Made by a program: the position numbers and the translations under genes. The notes under the pieces are model-generated. The model saw only the letters and a program-made list of their open reading frames with translations, made no database searches and was not told the origin of the DNA. Below are positions 14,201 through 22,400 of a DNA stretch of 22,998 nucleotides, one piece after another. Origin of the DNA: a virus. Each line of letters begins with the position of its first letter. Positions within the stretch are counted from its first letter, which is position 1. The stretch spans positions 1 to 22,998 of IMG/VR virus record IMGVR_UViG_3300023301_000115. One strand, given 5' to 3'.

Positions 14201-14873
14201 TTTACAAGATCAGTCATCTACTTCTGGGGCTTCACGCACAGTTAAGGGATCTGTGGTTATACACAATAAAAACCAGTACCGATTATACTTTAATGATGGG
14301 TATATACTTACAGCTTCCTTCTTTACTGGCCGGGGTGTTGAATTTACATGGCAGCACTATGACACTGTTCACCTGTCAAACACCTATGTACCTAATTTCA
14401 CTCACACTACCGTGCTGAGCACTGGTCGTGAGCGGGCCATCATGGGCTGTAATAATGGGTGGGTATATGTTATTGATGGTAACAACAACGCCTTGGAAAC
14501 ATCGCGTGATGCCTACATAACACTAAACCCCACTAATTTAGGTAAGCCCGAATCTGTAACCAAGTATATGCACACCGTGGTTATGGGGCAGTTCTATGGG
14601 TGGGAAGTGATAGAGGCGTGGGCAGCCACTAACTACGTATTTACCAGTACCGGGGGGGCACAGGCTACTGCTGTTATCGGAGACCCCACGGGGGCTGTAC
14701 AATTAGAAGCCAACAGCGAACTAGACAGTATATATTTACCCATATTAGCTGATGGGTTCTCCATAAAACTACAAACGCAGGTGGATGGTAGTAAGCCTCA
14801 TACACTCCAATCGCTGCTACTGCGCTCCACTACTAAGGGCACTGATAGGACACGGACTAGTAAGGTATACTAA
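11256..14873 (+). CDS. Giant nozzle / tail-hub structural protein with inserted domains
   Basis: 1205 residues. The N-terminus (DLRGGLDLTTSKFTVPRGTL, about 18-37, then LNYEATDQGYTRSQDLWPFDG) is a known opening of podophage nozzle-type tail proteins. Near the C-terminus (around 1000) NKNQYRLYFNDGYILTAS and later GRERAIMGCNNGWVYVIDG look like beta-propeller blades, as in T7 gp12-type nozzles. Two inserts stand out. One at about 288-337 (WAIGQSIPQE, HNGVYYFSPAAH, NWTSVW) recalls a carbohydrate-binding module of family 5/12. One at about 645-738 contains IDSVKVDGVQLLGSQV and DTDMEGGVDYA, a module seen in other phage tail proteins. It is much longer than T7 gp12 (about 800), consistent with the inserts. 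It starts four bases after the adaptor stop. Role by pattern and position. Confidence 0.72.
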   Translation: MPYIDPKDIEERNYQPVDLRGGLDLTTSKFTVPRGTLQDCLNYEATDQGYTRSQDLWPFDGTSNGALEDAFEVSGRYDSDFSGLFTQGGEVTWSASAGGATIGRGVVAYWTADYTPDSDYETPLLGIVDITGTAPTITHYFYDTATGATFSAVGSVEFLVGLSSGRAGTTTQSFLTRLNDSINPGRIVSTNTEHRPAYRGKVPGFGGVTGGFQFKDTVYAVRDYTAVAFEDGKYMSADSGAKSLVGQIIVNQVLDSAVVAQVVDLKVTSGDWCSGNATGILYLSHIVPAKKTPWAIGQSIPQESIQEHNGVYYFSPAAHTASALTEPLVGANWTSVWLPSTAPQDMIFSGSLRVQDGPAVATVASAETPRKGMLWKATSSGWTPQDTGWEIGFEDGKAAPNIRSTSLFSNSPLITELWQEVAAMSNGRTSWGDGLDCAPWTIGTPPSDTTVVSSEVTIPAGKYSEYIKLPLLSSLTRDPEGLELVGILLNVEAYTSASTTGVITHEVLLVNEKTGAEWYMSPNQSEFGEIAASTDSFRYQTFGSAQSLWEVEGLTTADTISGDLYVAIRYYNSAATARTVTIFDTLVTLWHRQLTQPAYFWDGTTDVCTADIVSAQALGSAQIWTDDVAVSAVSASAIMYIYEYEATSGTIDSVKVDGVQLLGSQVAYDTDAATTATAVAANITANTSSPNYEATSTGPAVYILADSDAGSAPNGFDVTSWGVGVDTFDTDMEGGVDYAAAPLLPEGVMTLTNVSAPYKLRTGLEVRSGPTGFGSLIATTTTAGSYNTLPSAAEMAAAKSQYTSVEANFYLDADDESTYTATGASPAFTYDGTNFSYIHTPFKSSRDKPRHIEFHLNMLALGYDTGHVLLSVIGEPLDFRGVSGGTSWGFRSAITGLKTLPGEVLSVLTRESTGSLEGTDPSSIKLKNIQANSGAREYTMQQVIAPFFLDYYGISTLDATAKYGDFSFGRVSEMITPWLRGRLQDQSSTSGASRTVKGSVVIHNKNQYRLYFNDGYILTASFFTGRGVEFTWQHYDTVHLSNTYVPNFTHTTVLSTGRERAIMGCNNGWVYVIDGNNNALETSRDAYITLNPTNLGKPESVTKYMHTVVMGQFYGWEVIEAWAATNYVFTSTGGAQATAVIGDPTGAVQLEANSELDSIYLPILADGFSIKLQTQVDGSKPHTLQSLLLRSTTKGTDRTRTSKVY

Positions 14874-14874
14874 T

Positions 14875-16167
14875 ATGGCATATACATTCGACGAGCTAAA
14901 TGAAAATCGGCAGAACAAGAAGAAGCGGGAGTATATACCTAGGTATCCGCACCCCAATCCCGGCAGTGGTATAACTGACGTGACGCCCCCTCTCGGGGAG
15001 GAGCCCACGCCTACCTATAACGACGCCCAGACTCCCGAAGCCCGTGCTGCCTATGAGAACTGGTACAAGAACCAATCTACGGCGGTACTGGGCGATATTG
15101 GGGGAGGATCCACCAATACCCACGTACCATCAGCCCCCAATGGTACACCACCACCTCCCGCAGTAGCGGGAGAGATGTCGCCCGCAGAGAAGGCAGCTAT
15201 AGATGAGCGCAACTTATCTGGGGTGGAGATCGGCAATACAGAGTACAGTACCCGTACTGTGCAGGATAATGAGCTAGTTGGAGACCACCTGAGCAAGCTG
15301 TTAGATGGTAATAGTTCCTATATCCTAAATGCACGCCGCAGAGGCGCTGAACTATCAAACCGCCGGGGTCAGTTCACATCTAACCTGTTTGCAGGCGCTT
15401 CCGAGCGTGCTGCCATAGAAGCATCTATGCCTATCGCAACTGCGGATGCTCAAGCATACCGCGACGCCGCAGGACAGAACCTAGCCGCACGTAACCAGAA
15501 TGCTATCGCAAATATACAGAGGGCCAGCTCTCTGGATACTGCGCTGCTCGGATCCCGTACTAGTATAGCCATGGCGAACTTAGATGCAAGCCTGCGTGTG
15601 GGGGAGGCTAATCTAAGGGCTCTAACATCCGTGGACATTGCAAATCTAGATAGCGCTACACGCACTAACGTAACAAGGATGCAGTCTGCTACACAGCTAT
15701 TAATACAGGGTATGCAGTCTGATTTGGAGAAGACCCTACAGAGCCGTAACATAAGCCACGAGCGCGCTGTAGAGAAGTTCCGCCAAGATGGCAGGATGGA
15801 TCTGGCTAAGCTGGATTCTGATTTACGTTTAGAATTACAGGAGAGGGGATTTGCCAATGACTTCTCTTTACAGGAACTATCTGGTGAGCAGGCTTTAACG
15901 CTGAATACTCTAGTACAAGAGTATGATCTTGAGAAGCAGATGCGAGATCAGGGATTTAATAACCGGCAGAGCCACATAGCCATGGCAATGCAGGCACAGG
16001 TAAACTATACTAACTTCATGTCCTCCTTTGCTAATGTAGAGATGGATGAGAACGCAGCCGCACGTGTGCAAGAACAGGCTACTAACCAGCTCCTATCCTC
16101 CTATGCTCTGATTAATGGGCTGTATCCCGACCAGCCACCTATCACTATAGAATTTGGTGGCGGTTAA
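14875..16167 (+). CDS. Internal virion / ejection-type coiled-coil protein
   Basis: 430 residues from ATG 14875, one base after the nozzle stop. An in-frame start at 14785 lies inside the nozzle gene and is rejected. The first 125 residues are proline- and glycine-rich and probably disordered. From about 140 the protein is long helix with repeated Ala/Leu/Gln (RRRGAELSNRRGQFTSNLFA, ASERAAIEASMPIATADAQA). The RGQF.SNL.AG.SERAAIE.A.PIA..DA pattern is one I associate with podophage proteins encoded after the nozzle and ejected with the DNA or filling the core. No enzymatic motif is seen. Confidence 0.68.
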   Translation: MAYTFDELNENRQNKKKREYIPRYPHPNPGSGITDVTPPLGEEPTPTYNDAQTPEARAAYENWYKNQSTAVLGDIGGGSTNTHVPSAPNGTPPPPAVAGEMSPAEKAAIDERNLSGVEIGNTEYSTRTVQDNELVGDHLSKLLDGNSSYILNARRRGAELSNRRGQFTSNLFAGASERAAIEASMPIATADAQAYRDAAGQNLAARNQNAIANIQRASSLDTALLGSRTSIAMANLDASLRVGEANLRALTSVDIANLDSATRTNVTRMQSATQLLIQGMQSDLEKTLQSRNISHERAVEKFRQDGRMDLAKLDSDLRLELQERGFANDFSLQELSGEQALTLNTLVQEYDLEKQMRDQGFNNRQSHIAMAMQAQVNYTNFMSSFANVEMDENAAARVQEQATNQLLSSYALINGLYPDQPPITIEFGGG

Positions 16168-16168
16168 T

Positions 16169-16615
16169 ATGATACGGCCTGCCCGCTACACGGATACACG
16201 GGAGCTGGCTTCCTTTGTAGAGAAGTTCCATAAAGAGAAGAGTAATTTGGGAGATATACCCATAGATCGGCAGTCCCTGACTTCTTTCATCGACTACCAC
16301 ATAGGCACGTCAAAGCATATCTGCTATATACATGTGAGTGGGGACGATGGGGAAATTACTGGGTTTATCTTAGGGGGTCTTAGTCCTTTCCCTCATAATC
16401 AGAAAGCCCTGTGGGCTACTGATAGTATGTTCATAGCGGATAAGGGTGGAGCAGAGCTGCTCAAACGCTTCCACGCATGGGCGTGGGCTAACAAGGCCAA
16501 GCGCATTTTTCATGGTGTCAGTACGGGGGATACTAGAGCAGATGCTCTGTATACAGCCATAGGTATGGAGCGCATGGGCGGGATGTACAGCCTCGCACCA
16601 GCCACGAACACGTAA
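16169..16615 (+). CDS. GNAT-family N-acetyltransferase inside the virion gene cluster
   Basis: 148 residues from ATG 16169; the in-frame GTG at 16154 is less likely because GGTGGCGG at 16155-16162 serves 16169. It has GNAT features: start MIRPARYTD-RELASFVEKF (first strand and helix), central strand HICYIHVSG...ITGFILGG, then WATDSMFIADKGGAELLKRF (acetyl-CoA-site region with the motif A-like helix) and a C-terminal IFHGVSTGDTRADALYTAIG followed by ERMGGMYSL. The enzyme would transfer an acetyl group from acetyl-CoA to an amine; the target is unknown. T7-like phages also carry a small acetyltransferase-like protein at this point, needed for virion assembly, so this copy may be structural or modify a virion or host protein. 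Confidence 0.72.
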   Translation: MIRPARYTDTRELASFVEKFHKEKSNLGDIPIDRQSLTSFIDYHIGTSKHICYIHVSGDDGEITGFILGGLSPFPHNQKALWATDSMFIADKGGAELLKRFHAWAWANKAKRIFHGVSTGDTRADALYTAIGMERMGGMYSLAPATNT

Positions 16616-16636
16616 GTATAATCGGAGATATCAGAC

Positions 16637-17737
16637 ATGTCATTTGTAAAAACTGCGGCCAAGAAGGTCTTCTCATTTTTCAAGAAGGTAGTTAAGAGCG
16701 ATGTATTTAAGTGGGTTGCAGTAGCTGCTATCGCATTTTTTGCAGCCGGAGTATCTGCCGGTGGATTCTCCTCCTTCACGGGGGTATCCGGCGTAGGCCA
16801 GTTCTTCACTGCGGTAGGACAAACCATGGCTACCGGAGCAGCATCCATTGCTAGTATGATGGGATGGCAGTCCGGTGCTAGTAGCATCGCACAGCATGGC
16901 GGTGCATCAGCAATCCAAGCGGGCTTTACGGATACCGCATACTCCGCTGGCGGAGATATCATCTCTGCTGATATCGCTTCCGGACAGATTGTAGGAGAGG
17001 GGGGTGCGGCGTTTGTCACTAACTCCAATCAGGCTGTAAACCTTAGTGCCAAGGCGCTGGCTAATGAGCAGGCTAAGGCAGCTCTACTAGGAATAGCCGC
17101 TGATCCAGATGCAGTTACTTCCGAGTCTATAGGATTAGGGAGTGGTGGGGGTGGAGGCTCCTCGATAGGTGCCACGGGCGGAACTACACAGTATGAGAAA
17201 GCAGTCAATACCATAGTAAGTCAGGGCCAATCTGCGGGCATTTCTGGGCACGTATGGAAGGGGCTACAGAGTGGCTTCGTGGCTATGCTTTCATCATCTG
17301 CAAACAAAGAGCGTAAGAAGAAAACATTTGTTGCAGGTGGGCTCTCCCAAGGAGGGCCTGCTACTATCGGATCCCGACCGTTCTTTGCCGTGGGCGGCAA
17401 GATAGTGGACCAAGGCCCTCTAGCAGGATCCGAACAGGCACAGGACACCGCAGAGGCACCCAATCCCTCTGTAGCATATCAGATGTCGCGGGACCCTAAT
17501 AGAGGTCAGCCAGCCAGCTCTGCAGAACAATTAGTGGGACAGGCACCAGCGGGGACTAGAGCACCAGCAGCAGTGGGAAGTGTACAACAAGAGCAGGTTG
17601 CACAACAGCCTGCCGGTGTACTGGGTGTTGCCTCACCCGCAGCAGCCCCTACATCAGCCCAATCCTTTTACCGCGACTATCAGGCTACTAATATTCAGGA
17701 ACTAGCAAAACCACCTAGGAGTATCCTCTATGCCTAA
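16637..17737 (+). CDS. Internal virion protein with amphipathic/hydrophobic N-terminus
   Basis: 366 residues; no enzymatic motif. The first 20 residues are strongly basic and amphipathic (SFVKTAAKKVFSFFKKVVKS), followed by a hydrophobic stretch (about 24-45, FKWVAVAAIAFFAAGVSAGG) and then Gly/Ala/Ser-rich low-complexity sequence to about 125. The C-terminal half (about 190-366) has a glycine run (GLGSGGGGGSS) and many Gln/Ala/Pro. Membrane-seeking N-termini of this type fit proteins ejected into the host envelope at infection. CGGAG at 16623-16627 is the ribosome site. Its stop overlaps the next ATG (ATGCCTAA). Confidence 0.65.
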   Translation: MSFVKTAAKKVFSFFKKVVKSDVFKWVAVAAIAFFAAGVSAGGFSSFTGVSGVGQFFTAVGQTMATGAASIASMMGWQSGASSIAQHGGASAIQAGFTDTAYSAGGDIISADIASGQIVGEGGAAFVTNSNQAVNLSAKALANEQAKAALLGIAADPDAVTSESIGLGSGGGGGSSIGATGGTTQYEKAVNTIVSQGQSAGISGHVWKGLQSGFVAMLSSSANKERKKKTFVAGGLSQGGPATIGSRPFFAVGGKIVDQGPLAGSEQAQDTAEAPNPSVAYQMSRDPNRGQPASSAEQLVGQAPAGTRAPAAVGSVQQEQVAQQPAGVLGVASPAAAPTSAQSFYRDYQATNIQELAKPPRSILYA

Positions 17738-18416
17738 TCCAGATACAGACTTCCAAAATAGGATTAGTATGCAGCCAGAGATGGGGCCACTAACCGCTAA
17801 TGAAGAGCCGACCGAAGAAGAGGCAATGGCGATGCAGGACATCTCAGCAGAAGTTATTAAAGTCATACATGGTGATAACAACTCAGCTGTACTGGGAGTT
17901 ATGTCTAATACACCAGAGCTGTACCAAGGCGTAGCTCAGGCAGCATTCCAGATACTGCTATCCTCGAAACAGAAGTATGAGTCAGGTGGGCAGAAGGTAC
18001 CCCCTGCAGCACTGTTTGGCGAGGGAGCTGCTATACATACCGCCGTTGATGAACTATTCCAACTGGCGCAAGCTGCAGGCTTGCCCGGCAGTGAAGAGCA
18101 GGACCAATACAGCGCGGCTATTATGGATGTTATGCGCCAAGCAGGCGAGCATATAGAGAAGTCAGGGGATGATACTTCCATTGCAGAGGCTCAAGAGTTA
18201 CTAATAGATATCGAGGCAACAGGCCCTAATGCCGGAGTCCCCGACTATACCGAAGAGGATGCCAGCAACGTGGAGAGTACCGTGCGTAGATCTCTCGATA
18301 AGCAGAACCAGTCTCTAAACCCAGAGTATGTAGACGAGGGCCCCCCTCCGGAAGAGCAAGAGCAGATGATGCCACAGCAGGCCCCTATACAGGGCGGAGG
18401 TATACTAAATGGCTAG
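17730..18416 (+). CDS. Helical virion-associated protein of ejection module
   Basis: 228 residues, not recognised. Mostly helical: two or three bundles (AEVIKVIHGDNNSAVLGVMS, VAQAAFQILLSSKQKYESGG, AVDELFQLAQAAGLPG), then a proline-rich acidic tail (EGPPPEEQEQMMPQQAP). TAGGAGT at 17716-17722 precedes the ATG. The ATG overlaps the previous stop and the TAG overlaps the following ATG, so it is translationally coupled on both sides. Helical proteins of this size and tail composition are usual in this part of podophage genomes; a specific role cannot be named. Confidence 0.65.
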   Translation: MPNPDTDFQNRISMQPEMGPLTANEEPTEEEAMAMQDISAEVIKVIHGDNNSAVLGVMSNTPELYQGVAQAAFQILLSSKQKYESGGQKVPPAALFGEGAAIHTAVDELFQLAQAAGLPGSEEQDQYSAAIMDVMRQAGEHIEKSGDDTSIAEAQELLIDIEATGPNAGVPDYTEEDASNVESTVRRSLDKQNQSLNPEYVDEGPPPEEQEQMMPQQAPIQGGGILNG

Positions 18417-19479
18417 TTCAGCAAAGGCAGGATTACTAGGGTTTGCTTCGGGTTATGCAGGAAGCAAGTCGGATCAGATTGATATGGAGTACAAGCTGGA
18501 GCAGGAAGAGGCTCTGCGCATGCGCGTGCAGGAGGCCAGTATACTAAAAGAACGCCGATTATTGCAGTATAAATCAGAAGCTAAGGTAACAGCTACCGCT
18601 GCTGCCAAGAAGTTAGCAGATGACGAGCGCGACCTACAGCTATTTAATACTGGGGTGATAGATGCCGACGGTAACTTAATGGGTGACTATCCTATAGGGA
18701 TTGATAAAACCAATGTAGCTAAATTCCTAGATGACGAGGCCGCCAATGATCGCATAGTTGGACGCGCCGATACAGCAGCTGAGCGCGCCCAGAGCCGGGC
18801 TGATAAGGCTCCCGTGGTAGTACCCGAAAACGCTACAGTTACAACCGCAGGGGCGTATCAAGACGCACTTGCTGGGAAGAGCTCTGTAGATGATATAGGC
18901 GTTAAGACAGGTGAGGGCCGTCTGACCCGCAAGGAAATAGACGCATCCTTATCTAAGGTGCGTGTTGCCCTAGACAAAGCCTTCCCAGTAGAGTTCAATG
19001 CTGCTGCACAGCAGAGGCTGGCGGGTACAAGCTGGAAGGAACTCTCCAGCGGTAATGCCCGCTATGGGCAGCCCCTTACGGCAGCCATCTCTACCTTAGT
19101 GCGGAATGACTGGGAAACCAGTGTTGCTGATATGCCTACCGATCAGCTGCGAGTACTAAGCTCCGCCGAGGAGTTGGCCGCTATACAGGGTGATGTTAGG
19201 CAGCTGGAGTCCGATATAAAGGGCACCCTTGAAAAGGTAAATGCTGATAGTATCGCGGCACATGAGGTTGACCCCACTTTATTGGATGATCCCGAGCGCC
19301 GCAAAGAGATGGCGCGGGCAGTACTTACCAAGCCAATTCCGTATACTACTAAGGATGGCAAGCCCGGTCAGTACACTATACAGGGCTGGCTACAAGACGA
19401 GGGGCTGGATGCTCCTTACATTGAAGCTCTATTCTATAATACATTCATGAAGCCATATAAAGCTGAAAGGCCTAAATAA
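18409..19479 (+). CDS. Helical internal virion protein
   Basis: 356 residues. The first 110 residues are charged helix (DQIDMEYKLEQEEALRMRVQ, EASILKERRLLQYKSEAKVT) with coiled-coil character, followed by mixed helical sequence to the end. No catalytic motif is visible. GGAGG at 18396-18400 precedes ATG 18409, which overlaps the preceding TAG. The stop at 19477-19479 abuts the ATG of the giant gene. Position between two ejection-type genes suggests it is packaged in the head or core and delivered with DNA. Confidence 0.65.
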   Translation: MASSAKAGLLGFASGYAGSKSDQIDMEYKLEQEEALRMRVQEASILKERRLLQYKSEAKVTATAAAKKLADDERDLQLFNTGVIDADGNLMGDYPIGIDKTNVAKFLDDEAANDRIVGRADTAAERAQSRADKAPVVVPENATVTTAGAYQDALAGKSSVDDIGVKTGEGRLTRKEIDASLSKVRVALDKAFPVEFNAAAQQRLAGTSWKELSSGNARYGQPLTAAISTLVRNDWETSVADMPTDQLRVLSSAEELAAIQGDVRQLESDIKGTLEKVNADSIAAHEVDPTLLDDPERRKEMARAVLTKPIPYTTKDGKPGQYTIQGWLQDEGLDAPYIEALFYNTFMKPYKAERPK

Positions 19480-22400
19480 ATGTCACTTGAGTCATATCTG
19501 TCATCCTTAGACTCCACTGGTGTGGAAAATGCCACCACTATGCGTTCTGTAATAGAGTTCCCATATGAAGGGCAGGTATATAGTATAGCTACCGAGGGCT
19601 ACGGCACCGAGGATGCTGCTATAGATGCATTCCTTAGTGGGCAAAATGAGCCGGTATCCTACGACCCTCTGGAGGAGGGAGCACCGGAGGAGTTTGATAT
19701 TGCCCTAGATCCGGCACAGCCGGAGGCTAGTGCTGAGTGGGGATTTACGTTCCCAGAACGCATTGCTCCCGAGGTAGTAGAGGAGCCTGAGAAGGGTGGG
19801 CTATTCAGCGCAGATTGGCGAGAGATTGGTGGGGGTATAGTAGATTCTGTGCAGGGAGCAGGACAGAGCTTTGCAGCTGGTACTGTAGATTTCCTCGACG
19901 ATATAGTTAAGGAACCATTACGAGGGCTGGGAGTACCCGATGAGATGCTGCTGCCCACCAACGAGGCGGGTGAAAAGGTAGATCCTATAGGGGATACGGT
20001 CGCCTCCTTACGCTCTAGTGCTAAAACTAACTTCGAGGGTGCGCAAGCTAGTGCCCCAGATAATGTAGTAGGGGAGTTTGCATATAACGCCGCTAACGCG
20101 ACTATACAGATGATACCCGATGTAAGTCTATCTCTAGCCCTAAAGAAACCGACTGCCGGTTTAATCTCTATGGGGTCACGGGTATTTGGCCTGTCCTACG
20201 ACAAGGCCCAGACTGATGGTCTGTCTCAAGAAGAATCTGTGAACCATGCGGTACGTCAGGTATTATATGAGGTGGGTCCTGAGAAGGCCTTTAGGTTCTT
20301 CGATATGGTTCCGGGGGCTAAGTCCGCTAAGCTGTGGGCAGCTACCTCTATGGCAGAGGGCCTAAGTGAGGCTGTTACATCTGCATTAAACCAAGGCGAC
20401 GAACTGACCTTCCAAGATAAAGAATGGGAAGGTTGGGTACCGTTCCTTAAGCGTATAGGCTATGACGCCGCGCTAGGTGTTGTCATGGGTGGGGCATTAA
20501 GCGCCCCCACTGCCCTCGGCAGCTCTAGGGAACCTACCCCTCAGCAAAAAGCAAAGGCTATAAGTATCGCCTTAGATGCGTGGGTAAGTGATACAGAATT
20601 AAATACGGAAGAGTCTCTTCAATCGTCTGCCGTCACTTCATTGGACCCCCAGTATAACGATCCTGCTGTAATAGATCCTATTACGGGACTAGATTCGGAC
20701 ATCAGTCCACAGGACATCTCCACCCAATCAGATCTACCAGACGTGGTACCCCTAGATGTGCCCGATGTGGGGCCAGTGGTAGCACCTGTAGCAGCTAATG
20801 ATCCCAATCAAATAGCGCCCCCTGTGGAGCAGGAAGTACTGGAGGATCTGGTAGGTGCCGATCCTATCCAGCAGGAAGTAGAGGATCTGGTAGGAGGTAC
20901 GCGTGAAGCTCTCATCAAAGACAATACCAAACAACAACTCCAACTTCTCGTAGAGAAGAGGACGGGATCTAGACCCCCTGCCTCCCAGACTAAAGCACAG
21001 CTAGTAGAGAGCGTATTCGAGGAAGCACAGGTACTTCTCAATACTACGCGAGGGGGTGATCTATCGAACCCGGATACCTTTAGCCCAGAGGTGGTAGATA
21101 CGGCAGAGCAAATACCAGATATAGATCCTACGGTATCTTCACAGGAGGGTATTGGCGATAGTGATACGGATACTCTCAGCCCCGAGAGCGGCACCCCCAC
21201 AAGATCGGTAGTTCCTGCCCACGCAATGGAGGAGTGGTCCGCTCTAGGCATATCTGCGGATACAGTTGAATCTTATGGAGTGACAGGGGATCTGCAACGG
21301 GGTGCTCCCGAGATAGCTATGACTAGGGTGCAGACTGCCAATGGCGGGGGTGTCTTATCATACGTGGTAGAGCATCTGGGTGATATCAGTAACAGGGCCT
21401 CGCCCATGCATGGCTTCGATTGGGGTCGTGAGACTGCAGTACACAAGGCTGAGCAGGTCTTACGCACTCTGCGCAACGAGTACGGGTTTCAGAAAGAGCA
21501 CGATGAAAACATCTTCTCTAACTCTAAGAGTGCTGGTGTGCCCGTAGGCCGACACAGAACAAAGCTAAATATGGAGTTAAGCGCTTATGCAAAGGAGCAT
21601 AAAGCCTTACCTGTTAATAATGAAGTACAGAGACTGGCCCGTGATGCAGCGGTAGCGGTTGGAGAACAGCGATTTGATGATGCGGCTGTACTAATTGAGC
21701 AGTTCATAGCTATAGCCGGTAACCGAGATACCTATATTGCTGCACTCAAGAACCCCACTAACGACCCCACTGCTACTACTGATGGTGATAGTGAAGCGGA
21801 TACTCTCAGTCCGGGGCCCTCTACGGGCTTTTCAGGCGACCCATTTATATCACGGCTGGCAGCTACAGTCGAGGCGGCTGAGGGCATGCCACAGAAAGGT
21901 AGTGGTAACTCCTATAAGCAGTGGTTAGATGGTAACCAGAAGCGAGGTAAGCTTAAACAAACCGAGCGGGATTGGATGGGTCTGGACGAGTGGTTGGATT
22001 CTAGAGGTACGGATACTATCACACGGTCAGAAGTGCAAGAGTTTGTCCGTAACAACACAGTAACCATCAAAGAAATTACACGTGAGGGTGTAGAGGCTAC
22101 GCAGTACAAGCCATGGACCCTAGCGGGGGGTACCGCGTACAAGGAAATCTTATTAACATTACCACCTACTAAAGATAAGGATTCCAACTATACCGGGGGG
22201 CACTATAAGGAGCCTAATGTGCTCGCCAGTGTGCGCATTAAAGATCGTGACGGGCCTAATGGAGAGCGCATTCTATTTATAGAAGAGCTCCAATCTGACT
22301 GGCATCAGGAGGGTCGGGCGGAGGGTTATGCACCAAACGTAGATACCTCCGGCTGGACTGCAAAAAAGGTTTCACTGGCGATTGGTAGCAGATCACTGGA

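Noticed and set aside
14785-14874. Upstream start for the ejection-type protein at 14875
   Set aside because: It would overlap the nozzle gene by 89 bases, and ATG 14875 follows the stop by one base in the coupled style of this cluster.
16510-17028. Minus-strand 172-codon open frame
   Set aside because: It overlaps two well-supported plus-strand genes, is rich in Pro/Ala as expected of an antisense shadow, and has no supported start.
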